Below, piece after piece: positions 43,566 to 52,073 of a stretch of DNA of 58,968 nt. The stretch's first letter is position 1, and every line of letters begins with the position of its first letter. This DNA is from an uncultured Parabacteroides sp. (GTDB taxonomy: Bacteria; Bacteroidota; Bacteroidia; Bacteroidales; Tannerellaceae). The DNA lies in contig CALUZV010000023.1 in NCBI GenBank assembly GCA_944325345.1, positions 1-58,968 of the forward strand, in the 5' to 3' direction. A model generated the notes under the pieces. That model ran no database searches and was not told the origin of the DNA. It worked only from the letters and a program-made list of their open reading frames with translations. The position numbers and the translations under genes were made by a program.

Positions 43566-44168
43566 ATGTTTTCAGGTATCGTTGAAGAAGCCGCTAAGGT
43601 AGTGGCTGTCGCACAAGACAAAGGGAATATCCATATCACGATGGAGTGTTCGTTCGTCGATGAGTTGAAGATAGATCAGAGTGTAGCGCATAATGGCGTC
43701 TGCCTTACCGTGGTCAGCAAAACGGACAAGACCTATACTGTAACGGCAATCAAGGAGACGCTCGAACGCTCGAACTTGGGACTTCTCCGCCCCGGAAGCC
43801 TTGTCAATCTCGAACGCAGCATGTTGATGAATGGGCGTCTGGATGGGCATATCGTCCAGGGGCATGTGGATCAGACTGCCGTATGTACCGAGGTCTCGGA
43901 AGCCGACGGGAGCTGGTATTATACCTTTGAATATACGCTCGACAAGGAACGTGCCCGCGAGGGATATACGACGGTAGAGAAAGGGTCGGTCTGCGTGAAC
44001 GGTGTCAGTCTGACCGTATGCAACTCCCGCCTCAATAGCTTCCAGGTGGCCATTATCCCCTATACACACGAACACACGAACTTCTGTCAGATAGAGAAAG
44101 GGACGGTGGTGAACCTCGAATTCGACATCGTAGGGAAGTACATCAGTAAACTCATGCAATACCGCTAA
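43566..44168 (+). CDS. ribE: Riboflavin synthase alpha subunit
   Basis: 200 aa, made of two lumazine-binding repeats: MFSGIVEE...NGVCLTV in the first and GHIVQGHVD...NGVSLTV in the second. It dismutates two lumazines to riboflavin in the cytoplasm. It has the standard length, with the start at the canonical MFSGIVE. The nitroreductase, a flavoenzyme, begins 2 bp downstream, so the vitamin and a user of it share a transcript. Confidence 0.96.
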   Translation: MFSGIVEEAAKVVAVAQDKGNIHITMECSFVDELKIDQSVAHNGVCLTVVSKTDKTYTVTAIKETLERSNLGLLRPGSLVNLERSMLMNGRLDGHIVQGHVDQTAVCTEVSEADGSWYYTFEYTLDKERAREGYTTVEKGSVCVNGVSLTVCNSRLNSFQVAIIPYTHEHTNFCQIEKGTVVNLEFDIVGKYISKLMQYR

Positions 44169-44170
44169 TC

Positions 44171-44713
44171 ATGGATTTCCATCAGTTGGCCGCACAAAGG
44201 CAGAGCGACCGTGCGTATGACACGAGCCGACCCGTAGAGCGCGAGAAGATTCTCCGTATCTTGGAAACGGCACGTCTCGCCCCCTCTGCCTGCAACTCAC
44301 AGCCGTGGCATTTCATCGTTGTGGACGACCCGGCACTCAAGGACAAGCTGGCTGATGCCGAGGCAAGCCGCCTGATCGGTATCAATCACTTCACGAAGCA
44401 GGCGCCGGTACATATCGTCATCGTCGAGGAGAAACCCAACCTGACGGCAGGCTTTGGCTCGTGGATTAAGGACAAAAACTTCGCCCATATTGACATTGGA
44501 ATCGTAGCTGCCCACATCGTGCTGGCGGCAGAGGAAGAAGGTTTGGGCAGTTGCATACTCGGGTGGTTTAATGAGGAGAAGGTGCGCGCACTGCTCGGCA
44601 TCCCGTCGAACAAACGCGTTTTGCTGGATATACTTATCGGCTATCCGACCTGTGCACAGCATCCGAAGAAGCGGAAGACGCTGGAGGAAGAAGTATCTTG
44701 GAACGCCTATTGA
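44171..44713 (+). CDS. Nitroreductase-family flavoprotein
   Basis: 180 aa. The FMN phosphate site is RQSDRAYD near residues 10-16, followed by LAPSACNSQPWHF near 36-48, and a C-terminal GSCILGWFNEEKVRALLGIP near 118-137. It belongs to the small oxygen-insensitive NAD(P)H nitroreductase group and likely acts as a dimer in the cytoplasm. The natural substrate is unknown; quinones or nitro compounds are typical. It converges with the minus-strand microprotein gene. Confidence 0.92.
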   Translation: MDFHQLAAQRQSDRAYDTSRPVEREKILRILETARLAPSACNSQPWHFIVVDDPALKDKLADAEASRLIGINHFTKQAPVHIVIVEEKPNLTAGFGSWIKDKNFAHIDIGIVAAHIVLAAEEEGLGSCILGWFNEEKVRALLGIPSNKRVLLDILIGYPTCAQHPKKRKTLEEEVSWNAY

Positions 44714-44767
44714 TATGCGAAAGGAGGGAAAAGCAATGAAGCCTTCCCCTCCTTTCATTTCCAATGA

Positions 44768-44872
44768 TCATAATTCTTTGAGCCATTTCTTGCCGGATTT
44801 CGTATAGGTCCATGCCAAGAAACCACCGGCAACGATTAACGATATGGTAAATACTAATGCTAACATAGTCAT
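44768..44872 (-). CDS. 34-aa single-pass membrane microprotein
   Basis: The start ATG at 44872 overlaps the stop of the HU/DUF4469 gene (ATGA), a coupling usual for real genes. The protein begins MTMLALVFTISLIVAGGFLA, one TM helix, then WTYTKSGKKWLKEL, a basic tail. It is the last gene of the polysaccharide operon. Function unknown. It is too short for routine gene callers, but the coupling, TM helix and positive-inside tail all argue for translation. Confidence 0.6.
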   Translation of the reverse strand: MTMLALVFTISLIVAGGFLAWTYTKSGKKWLKEL

Positions 44873-45594
44873 ATAATACGAAGCGAATGCGAAACACTCC
44901 GAGGCGCCTTCAGCAAATGCGTCCCCGAACTCGATTGCGTAGTAACCCTCAGCTCATATTCCCCCTCCGGCATATCCTCCGGAATTATAAACCTCAACTT
45001 CGAAGGCCAATTGCCAACCATACATCCCTCCGCAATCCTTATACATTCACCTGCTTCATTCGTCAAAGTTATCCCCACCGAAGGATGCGTCCCCATCACT
45101 TTAAGATTCTTACCGGTAAGCGTAAAGCACCTCCCCGCCGTAGCCACAAAGTCCGTCCGACCCGTAGCCTGATCCCAACAGCCGGAGATATAGAACGGCT
45201 TCTGTCGCTTCCCAGCCACCACAACCTCGACATCCTTCAACGCCTCCCGCAGCTCCTTCCCCTGTTGGAAATTGACATAAAGCGAATTGACCTGAGGATC
45301 CCATTCCCCATTGTAAGTCAATCCCCGAGCCTGCACCATCGCATCAAACAACTCATCATTTATCCGCCAACCAGATGCCAACAACCGCTTCATCGTATTC
45401 CGCTCTCTTTTAAGGACAATCTCCACCACCTCGCGCGAAACACTCGCCGATTCCTTCATCATTTCATCGATGATACGCTGGAGGTTAGCGGTGTTGGAAG
45501 GGAGGACACGGAAGAGGTGGGCGTCGGGGGGAGTGATGGGGGAAGAGGATTGTTCGACGGTGATGTAAAAAAGAGATTTCTTAGGCTGTTTCAT
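44869..45594 (-). CDS. HU-like DNA-binding protein with C-terminal DUF4469/Ig-like domain (paralogue A)
   Basis: 241 aa. Residues 1-120 resemble the HU/IHF-type domain of Bacteroidales nucleoid-like proteins (helical dimer arm, then LTYNGEWDPQVNSLYVNF). Residues about 150-235 form an Ig-like beta domain with GRCFTLTGKNLKVMGTHPSVGITL and PEDMPEGEYELRVTTQ. It is a clear paralogue of the protein at 56730-57515, sharing GKNxKVxGxxPSVGITL and GEYELxxxTQ. It overlaps the last glycosyltransferase fragment by 14 bp and the microprotein by 4 bp, so it is the penultimate gene of the operon. Function unknown; regulation or chromatin-like binding is inferred. Confidence 0.78.
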   Translation of the reverse strand: MKQPKKSLFYITVEQSSSPITPPDAHLFRVLPSNTANLQRIIDEMMKESASVSREVVEIVLKRERNTMKRLLASGWRINDELFDAMVQARGLTYNGEWDPQVNSLYVNFQQGKELREALKDVEVVVAGKRQKPFYISGCWDQATGRTDFVATAGRCFTLTGKNLKVMGTHPSVGITLTNEAGECIRIAEGCMVGNWPSKLRFIIPEDMPEGEYELRVTTQSSSGTHLLKAPRSVSHSLRII

Positions 45595-46141
45595 TTTGCT
45601 GGTCTGTAATCTTATGATAGATTTCTATTACTTTGCGAACATCAAATTGCCGTTCTGCCTTTTCTCTGCCATGCCTTCCCATAGCAAGACGCTCTTCTTC
45701 GGTTAAAGACAAGAAACGTTTAATGGCTAATACTAAAGCCTCTACATCTTTCGGATGTACGAGGTATCCATTATACCCTTCTTCCACAGTTTCTCTACAG
45801 CCAGGAATATCAGTTGTAATTATAGGTTTTCGCAAGGCCATAGCCTCCATCAATACCCGAGATAATCCCTCATTATAAAAGGTTGGATGAATTATACAAT
45901 CTGCCTTACGAATTATAGAACGCACATCAGAAACATAGCCAAGATAATCTATCACTCCGGAATCATGGTCTTGACGAACAACCTCTTCCGGCACATGATT
46001 GGGGTATTCATTATCAATCTTACCCAATAACCAAAACTCTACATCGGCAAACTCTTTCCGGATAATTCGAGCTGCATTTACATATTCTTGATAACCCTTA
46101 TCATAAAGGATACGGGCTATCATAAGGAATACAGTTTTCAT
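45581..46141 (-). CDS. Glycosyltransferase family 4, C-terminal half (split gene)
   Basis: 186 aa. It starts at what is normally the middle of a GT4 enzyme (MKTVFLMIARILYDKGYQEY) and holds the nucleotide-sugar binding half: DCIIHPTFYNEGLSRVLMEAMA near 110-131 is the EX7E motif region. It is in the same frame as the N-terminal half, separated only by TAA-TTA-TAT. No strong start signal is visible before this ATG. Either the gene is freshly broken or the two halves act together. Confidence 0.8.
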   Translation of the reverse strand: MKTVFLMIARILYDKGYQEYVNAARIIRKEFADVEFWLLGKIDNEYPNHVPEEVVRQDHDSGVIDYLGYVSDVRSIIRKADCIIHPTFYNEGLSRVLMEAMALRKPIITTDIPGCRETVEEGYNGYLVHPKDVEALVLAIKRFLSLTEEERLAMGRHGREKAERQFDVRKVIEIYHKITDQQNETA

Positions 46142-46147
46142 ATATAA

Positions 46148-46693
46148 TTACTCTTGAAAATAAGCAAGATTTATACCTTCTCCTCCTTCCAACAAAAGAA
46201 CTTGCGTCTGCTTTGCTATTCGCTTTTCTATAACGACATCTCGATTATATCGATTCAGAACTAAAATATACTGCGGAAAATTCATGGCAAAACGATATAG
46301 CCAACGAGCTATCGCATTTCCTATTCCGCTATTATTAAACACATATCCCAAACCTGCAATCATAGCGGTTGAGGGAATACCACATAAGCGAGCGGCCAAT
46401 GAACCATAAATATTAGGCTTTATGGTATAATGGAATATATAATCAGGCTTCTCTTTCCTATAAATCCGGAATAAATTCCACATATAGACCAATTCTTTAA
46501 AAGGATTCATTCCTGAACGATTCATTTCCACTGGAATATAGCGGATATTCTTAGCACCTCCATATTCACATGTTTTAGGTGCAACCAAAATGACATCACA
46601 GCCTTCATCAGCATAGCTATTAATCACATCACCTCGGAAATTGAGGAGGTCGCGAAGGCTGTTGTCGCAAAAGAGGATTTTCATTCTGAACAT
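46148..46693 (-). CDS. Glycosyltransferase family 4, N-terminal half (split gene)
   Basis: 181 aa. This is the acceptor-binding Rossmann half of a GT4 enzyme: KILFCDNSLRDLLNFRGDVI at the start, HYTIKPNIYGSLAARL near 88, and LLLEGGEGINLAYFQE at the end, where the chain normally runs on into the second domain. The ORF stops at TAA (46148-46150) and the C-terminal half resumes in the same frame 6 bases later. Both halves together would make a normal GT4 of about 370 residues. A later start at Met4 is possible. Confidence 0.8.
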   Translation of the reverse strand: MFRMKILFCDNSLRDLLNFRGDVINSYADEGCDVILVAPKTCEYGGAKNIRYIPVEMNRSGMNPFKELVYMWNLFRIYRKEKPDYIFHYTIKPNIYGSLAARLCGIPSTAMIAGLGYVFNNSGIGNAIARWLYRFAMNFPQYILVLNRYNRDVVIEKRIAKQTQVLLLEGGEGINLAYFQE

Positions 46694-46694
46694 A

Positions 46695-47810
46695 CTAGTT
46701 CTTTTTCAATATTTTATTAAAGAATTTTTCCCAATCAGTACTCACATTATCAATACTATATTTAGAACTAACTTTTTTCGCATCTTCACCCATTTTTCTT
46801 CGCAATTCTATATCACTAATCAGCAAGCAAACTTTCTCACTAAACAACGAAATATCACCCTTGGATACTAAATATCCATTTTTCCCATCCTCAATAAGCA
46901 TTTTTGGTCCTAATGCATCAAAACTCACACAAGGTAAGCCGCTATTCATCGCTTCTACTAGAACTAAGCCAAATCCTTCTCGAATAGAAGTCAATAAAAA
47001 TATTGATGCCGTACATAATTTCGAATATACATCGTTCGTAACTCCACAAAACTTCACATATGACGAAACACCTATACGCTCTGCATAATCTACTAACGCA
47101 TCATGTAAAGGCCCTTCTCCATATATCTCTAAAATCCAATCAGGATATACAGCATGAACCAATTTCATTATATCCAACATTTCTTTTTGATTTTTTTGAG
47201 GAGACAAACTACCTATTGATATCATTTTTTTATTATTCAAATCATTAGCAGACATTCGACTCGGAAACTCTACAGGATTTAACATCACATATGTCTCTGA
47301 ATTTATTTTCATAAATTTCTTTTCATCTTCAAAATTCAAAACAGTAACAGCATTCATTCGCTTATACAAGAAAGAGCGCAAATATCTCAAAAAGAAATTT
47401 GGAGCGTAGTACTCTGTATGCTCCGTAGCAACTTTCACACTAGATACAGAAATAGTTGATAGCAATAAATTCACATTAGTTGCAATACCTAAAACTATAT
47501 CAAAATCATGTTCTCTTAGATAAGACTTGATTCTTTTACGATCTGAAAAAAAATTCACAACCATAGATAGTCTCCTTGCAAATGGCCTTCTATAAAAAAA
47601 AGATTTTCTTAATCGCAAACTATCCACTTTAACTTTTGGAGACAAATAATAGAAAGGTCTATTATAATCTTCAAATGAAGCTATATACACATCATAACCC
47701 AATTTATCAGCAAACATATTCGCCCACAAGCAATAAACTCGTTCACCACCACCGACGTAAGACAAATATTCCACTAAAATACCAATTTTCAAACAATTCC
47801 TATTTACCAT
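46695..47810 (-). CDS. Glycosyltransferase family 4 (full length)
   Basis: 371 aa. GT-B fold: N-terminal GILVEYLSYVGGGERV, and the C-terminal donor site with ISIGSLSPQKNQKEML near 190, FLLTSIREGFGLVLVEAMNSGLPCVSF near 280 (EX7E) and DGKNGYLV near 310. It adds a sugar to the lipid-linked repeat unit on the cytoplasmic face. It lies 1 bp from the split GT4 gene and overlaps the GT2 gene upstream by 11 bp. Confidence 0.9.
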   Translation of the reverse strand: MVNRNCLKIGILVEYLSYVGGGERVYCLWANMFADKLGYDVYIASFEDYNRPFYYLSPKVKVDSLRLRKSFFYRRPFARRLSMVVNFFSDRKRIKSYLREHDFDIVLGIATNVNLLLSTISVSSVKVATEHTEYYAPNFFLRYLRSFLYKRMNAVTVLNFEDEKKFMKINSETYVMLNPVEFPSRMSANDLNNKKMISIGSLSPQKNQKEMLDIMKLVHAVYPDWILEIYGEGPLHDALVDYAERIGVSSYVKFCGVTNDVYSKLCTASIFLLTSIREGFGLVLVEAMNSGLPCVSFDALGPKMLIEDGKNGYLVSKGDISLFSEKVCLLISDIELRRKMGEDAKKVSSKYSIDNVSTDWEKFFNKILKKN

Positions 47811-48792
47811 ATCTATTTCGCATTTCTTTTAAAAAATTTACAATACACCACATAAAATCAATCAAGAAGAAAAGTTTAAAATAAGAAAAAAGACACACAA
47901 AGTTTACATAAAAAGGAAATAATCTGCGACGAAAACATATAGTAGACAATTCTGGATATAAACCATTTAAGTGTTTACGATAATTTCCTTTAGAGTTTAT
48001 CAACAAGAACGATTTAGCTCTCAATTTGAACGAGGAAAGCGAATCGCAAATATCATCTAAAGAATGAGTTGTAAAAAATTTCGATACTATATCAACTACA
48101 GTAACAATATTTTCCATTGACTTCTTTGACAATTCTTTAGTTGAATAAGAATTTACATTCAATTGATTATAATGAATAAAAGCTTTAGGAATATGAGATA
48201 CTTTTGATGCAAAATAACTAATACGAGAAATTACAGACACATCTTCCCACATATTCACACCTTCTTCAAAACAAATTGAGTCCATAAAATACAATTCTCG
48301 TTTCACCAACTTATTCCAACAGAAACCTTGTATATAGCCATTTAATATTGCTGAACATAAAGACTTTCCATCTCCGTTAATTTTTTGACTCACGTATCTA
48401 TCTTTATACCCAAGTGTAACATAATAATCACATACAACTATATCACTTTGTGTTCGAATAGCCTCAGCAACCATATTTTCAATAAATGTTTCTTCGAAAT
48501 AATCATCGCTATCTAAAAAGATAATATAATCTCCTGAAGCATGCGCCAATCCTGTTTTTCTAGCAGAAGCAACTCCTTTATTATATTGATGAGTATACAC
48601 TTTAACATTTTTACATATATAAGATTGCAAAAGTTCCTTAACAATAGAGACACTATTATCTGATGAAAAGTCATCAACCAATATATACTCGATATTCGCG
48701 TATGTTTGCCGCAGAGCACTTTCAAAAGAATGCCTAATATATAAATCAACATTCCATATAGGCATAATTAGAGAAACCAAAGGTTGCATCAT
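47800..48792 (-). CDS. Glycosyltransferase family 2
   Basis: 330 aa. GT-A core: VSLIMPIWNVDLYIRHSFES at the start, YILVDDFSSDNS near 36-47, and the DxD motif IIFLDSDDYFEE near 92-103. It is a non-processive polysaccharide glycosyltransferase in the same family as the gene at 49929. The C-terminal 70 residues are hydrophobic and may touch the membrane. It is strongly AT-rich, as is the whole middle of the operon, a usual sign of a horizontally exchanged serotype region. Confidence 0.9.
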   Translation of the reverse strand: MMQPLVSLIMPIWNVDLYIRHSFESALRQTYANIEYILVDDFSSDNSVSIVKELLQSYICKNVKVYTHQYNKGVASARKTGLAHASGDYIIFLDSDDYFEETFIENMVAEAIRTQSDIVVCDYYVTLGYKDRYVSQKINGDGKSLCSAILNGYIQGFCWNKLVKRELYFMDSICFEEGVNMWEDVSVISRISYFASKVSHIPKAFIHYNQLNVNSYSTKELSKKSMENIVTVVDIVSKFFTTHSLDDICDSLSSFKLRAKSFLLINSKGNYRKHLNGLYPELSTICFRRRLFPFYVNFVCLFSYFKLFFLIDFMWCIVNFLKEMRNRYGK

Positions 48793-49922
48793 ATTTTCAC
48801 AAAATGATATTCAAGATTTATAAGATTACCTACAAAATATGCAATATTCGCAACTAAACATATAGAGAAAGCTAATTTATAATGCATCTTTAAATTGCGC
48901 CAATGATTATATACATAATATATAGAGAATGCGGCTACAATAATACGCATAGATATCAAACAAAATGGTATCCGACTTAATAACATATTCATACCTGCAA
49001 TATTAGAAATAATTGCCCCACATAAAAAGATATTATAATAAAGTTCATATCTTTCTTCAACAAACACCTTCGCAATCAAAGGACTCATATAAATTAACAT
49101 AATATCAGATATATGTAGTGCCAAAACGCCAAGTCCTGTTCCTCCAGACATTTCCAAAGTATTAATAACATCTATATATTTCAAATAATAACCCTCAATA
49201 AAAGGCTCTACTAGAGATAATAATATATAAGTAAGATCTTTAGAAAAAATCCATGTAATAATATAAATCAGCATAAAAACGCTCCTTTCAAACAGGGGCT
49301 TATGTATATAATAAAATAAGAAAAGAGGTAAAAACAATAAAGATGATATATGAAAACCTGATGCTATTAACACCCAAAACAAATACTTAAAAAAAGATCC
49401 ATCAGACAATTTCCCAACAGCATAGAGAAGTATAAAAAAAGATATCCCTTGTCTCATTATATTCATATACCAAAAAAAGACACCAGACATATATAACAAC
49501 AACATAGCTGGAATAAAAAGATATTCCCTAGTATTGAAATATCTATAAAAAAAATACATAGGAATAAGGGTCATAATAATGAACATCCCATAATAAGGAA
49601 TATTCATTTTATGCAACAGTACACATAATAAAGTAAATACAGGCTCCACTCCACTACTTTTCAAACTTTCGATTAAATCATCTGAAATATAATATTCAAA
49701 TATATCTTTATATGTTAGATAATCCACCCCTACATCATATCTCAAACCAACCAATAAAGATATTATTAAAATCGGAATAAAAATAGCAAGAGTCTTATTA
49801 GAGATAAGAGCAAAAGACGTTCCACTTAAATAAATAACAGAACTCGTTCTCTGCAAATAGTAACAAAGAATACTCACGAATATAATGCAAAAGAAAACTA
49901 CAGATGTCATCATATACAACAT
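48789..49922 (-). CDS. EpsG/Wzy-type polysaccharide polymerase
   Basis: 377 aa with about 11 TM segments. LLVGLRYDVGVDYLTYKDIFEYY near residues 57-80 is the EpsG-family signature, with the RYDVGVDY motif. It probably joins repeat units in the periplasm after flipping by the Wzx protein encoded at 53170-54711. It overlaps the next gene by 4 bp. Its low GC content and lack of close motifs beyond the signature are normal for these fast-changing genes. Confidence 0.88.
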   Translation of the reverse strand: MLYMMTSVVFFCIIFVSILCYYLQRTSSVIYLSGTSFALISNKTLAIFIPILIISLLVGLRYDVGVDYLTYKDIFEYYISDDLIESLKSSGVEPVFTLLCVLLHKMNIPYYGMFIIMTLIPMYFFYRYFNTREYLFIPAMLLLYMSGVFFWYMNIMRQGISFFILLYAVGKLSDGSFFKYLFWVLIASGFHISSLLFLPLFLFYYIHKPLFERSVFMLIYIITWIFSKDLTYILLSLVEPFIEGYYLKYIDVINTLEMSGGTGLGVLALHISDIMLIYMSPLIAKVFVEERYELYYNIFLCGAIISNIAGMNMLLSRIPFCLISMRIIVAAFSIYYVYNHWRNLKMHYKLAFSICLVANIAYFVGNLINLEYHFVKI

Positions 49923-49928
49923 TTCTTA

Positions 49929-50903
49929 TTATCTAACAAACTTATCTCGAATCTTACGTCCATAAAGTATCCAAATTGCATAGAGCTGTTTTGACAAATT
50001 AGCAAGTCTCAATATAGATAATTTTACACATATTTCGGTTATAGAAAAAGTCCAAATATTCCAAATATACTTCCAATTTATATCTCTATATAAATTAAAA
50101 AAATATTCATCGGAGTAAAGATTCGAACACCAAACAGAATTTTTCACTATGCATTTTAGCTTTATCAGCTCTCGCTCATATAATAATGAATCAGTAATAT
50201 CTTCTATATAAGATACAAAATCAATCATAGAGGAAATTGCTTTCATATCTATCTTCTTTGTTAGACTTTCCCCATTATTATAACAATCATAATGATAAAA
50301 CGCCTTACCCAAATAATAAACCTTCACCTCATGCATCAAAAAGCAACAATTTACATATAAATCCTCCCAAATAGTCATATCTAAAGGGAACAATATGCCA
50401 AAATCTTCTATTAACTTTCGCCTTACTAATTTATTCCAACACGCACCATGCAACTGTTGTAGTAACAACTGACGCATTACGGCATCATGATTTAGAGATT
50501 TAGGTTTCTGTTGTTTGTATATTTGTTTCCTTCGATAATTGATATAGTAATCACAAATCACCATATCCGCATCCTCTTCCTTCGCCTTCTTATAAAGCTC
50601 CTCCAACATCTCAGGTTCCACCCAATCATCAGGATCCGCATGTATCGTATATTCTCCTCGTGCATTATCCATTCCACATTGACGGGCTGAACTAACTCCA
50701 CCATTCGCCTTATGAAATACCCGCACTCGTGAGTCTTTCTTCGCATACTCATCGCAAATCTCTCCAGACCTATCTGGACTACCGTCATCAACTAACAGTA
50801 TTTCATAATCCTGAAAGGTCTGCGCCAACAAACTATCCACACAACGGTGTAGATAGTTTTCTGCTTTATAAACAGGGACTATAACTGAAACTTTAGGCTC
50901 CAT
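49929..50903 (-). CDS. Glycosyltransferase family 2
   Basis: 324 aa. The GT-A core opens KVSVIVPVYKAENYLHRCVD, with ILLVDDGSPDRSGEICDEYA near 35-54 and YTIHADPDDWVEPEM near 88-102 (DxD as DPDD). It adds a sugar to the growing repeat unit. It is the more conserved of the two GT2 enzymes. It lies 12 bp after the Fe-S protein and 6 bp before the polymerase gene. Confidence 0.92.
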   Translation of the reverse strand: MEPKVSVIVPVYKAENYLHRCVDSLLAQTFQDYEILLVDDGSPDRSGEICDEYAKKDSRVRVFHKANGGVSSARQCGMDNARGEYTIHADPDDWVEPEMLEELYKKAKEEDADMVICDYYINYRRKQIYKQQKPKSLNHDAVMRQLLLQQLHGACWNKLVRRKLIEDFGILFPLDMTIWEDLYVNCCFLMHEVKVYYLGKAFYHYDCYNNGESLTKKIDMKAISSMIDFVSYIEDITDSLLYERELIKLKCIVKNSVWCSNLYSDEYFFNLYRDINWKYIWNIWTFSITEICVKLSILRLANLSKQLYAIWILYGRKIRDKFVR

Positions 50904-50915
50904 GCTATTATAATA

Positions 50916-52073
50916 TTACCGTAAATATAAGCTCCTTAAAATATTCCCCACGAAATGTCGGACACGAATATAGGGTGTATTAAAGAAGTGATTATAAGTG
51001 GTCGTATAATCTTTATTGAACAAATAATGAAAAGCATCATCCCTATCTTTGGGACAAATCGATCGAGTATGCAATTGGGTATTTGTTCTTAATGCCTCTC
51101 TCCATTCACGCTGTTCCACATAAACAAATGGACGGATCATCTCAAACATATCCTTTCCTTTTTCTGTATTCAATAGAACCAATGAACAACCTTGGGATAC
51201 ATCATGACCGAATGCTTTTTCTTGTCCGATTCCCCAAAAATCAGCTATCGTTATATCTGATATCCGTTGAGGAGTTGCATAAAGACAATTATAACATGAA
51301 CGCCTATGCAATCTCGAAGTTAAAAATAAGCGCATATATAAATTCTCTTCCGGAGTTAATCGCCGCCTTATTTCCGCGAATTGGAAGGATGGGGTTACGC
51401 CCCATCCTTCCAATTCGCGGAAACAAAACTTCTTTACCTCTTCCTTTTTTATAGCTAACTTGTCAGACAGCCGACGCAAATATATCTTAAATGCTTTCAC
51501 AGAGGGAACACCATGACATACCAGGTCCACCGTATAAAGCAAAGATACATCTATGCCTCCCAGATAGCCATATAATCCCGCAATCTGACATGGAGTCCCT
51601 GTATAAAGCACGGCCGTTCCTGACTTCAAATACTCTTTAACTTCCCGATAAGTTTCATTTGTATCACTTTGTGCATACTTCGAACCACGCAGCTTATCCA
51701 ATTCAGATTGGTGTTTTATGCAACAATGATAAACCGTATATTCATCATCAAAGGCAGCCCCAAACACAACCCCGCCTTTCGACAATACCCAATCTGCCAA
51801 CAAAGAAAACATTCCTCCAGAAGAACTCTTAACACGTATGCTCTCTTCTTTAGCAACTACAGCCAATGGATATTCAGCTTCTTTATGCTTGGATATTCTA
51901 TTCAGTTCAGGACAAACCCGCAAACAACGACCACATTCTACACATATTTTCGAGTTTATCTGAGGAAATAAAAAACCTTCTTCATCAGATAACATGGAAA
52001 TAGCTGACTTCGGACAAATATTATAACAAGCACCGCATCCCGTGCAATTCTCTCGTGAACACAATTCTATCAT
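50916..52073 (-). CDS. Coenzyme F420 hydrogenase/dehydrogenase beta-subunit-like Fe-S protein
   Basis: 385 aa. The N-terminus has two 4Fe-4S motifs (CTGCGACYNICP near 10-21 and CVECGRCLRVCP near 41-52). The F420-hydrogenase beta domain follows, with SSSGGMFSLLADWVL near 83-97 and LYTGTPCQIAGL near 152-163. Members occur in many Bacteroides polysaccharide loci next to a pyruvyl-transferase-family gene, as here (4-bp overlap). The reaction is not known; a redox change on a sugar is inferred. A perfect 24-bp inverted repeat lies inside the gene at 51371-51423. Confidence 0.87.
   Translation of the reverse strand: MIELCSRENCTGCGACYNICPKSAISMLSDEEGFLFPQINSKICVECGRCLRVCPELNRISKHKEAEYPLAVVAKEESIRVKSSSGGMFSLLADWVLSKGGVVFGAAFDDEYTVYHCCIKHQSELDKLRGSKYAQSDTNETYREVKEYLKSGTAVLYTGTPCQIAGLYGYLGGIDVSLLYTVDLVCHGVPSVKAFKIYLRRLSDKLAIKKEEVKKFCFRELEGWGVTPSFQFAEIRRRLTPEENLYMRLFLTSRLHRRSCYNCLYATPQRISDITIADFWGIGQEKAFGHDVSQGCSLVLLNTEKGKDMFEMIRPFVYVEQREWREALRTNTQLHTRSICPKDRDDAFHYLFNKDYTTTYNHFFNTPYIRVRHFVGNILRSLYLR
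51371..51423. repeat. Perfect inverted repeat, 24-bp arms with 5-bp loop, inside a coding region
   Basis: The left arm at 51371-51394 and right arm at 51400-51423 are exact reverse complements, beginning TTTCCGCGAATTGGAAGG. The loop is TTACG. It encodes the FRELEGWGVTPSFQFAEI region of the Fe-S protein. Confidence 0.95.
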
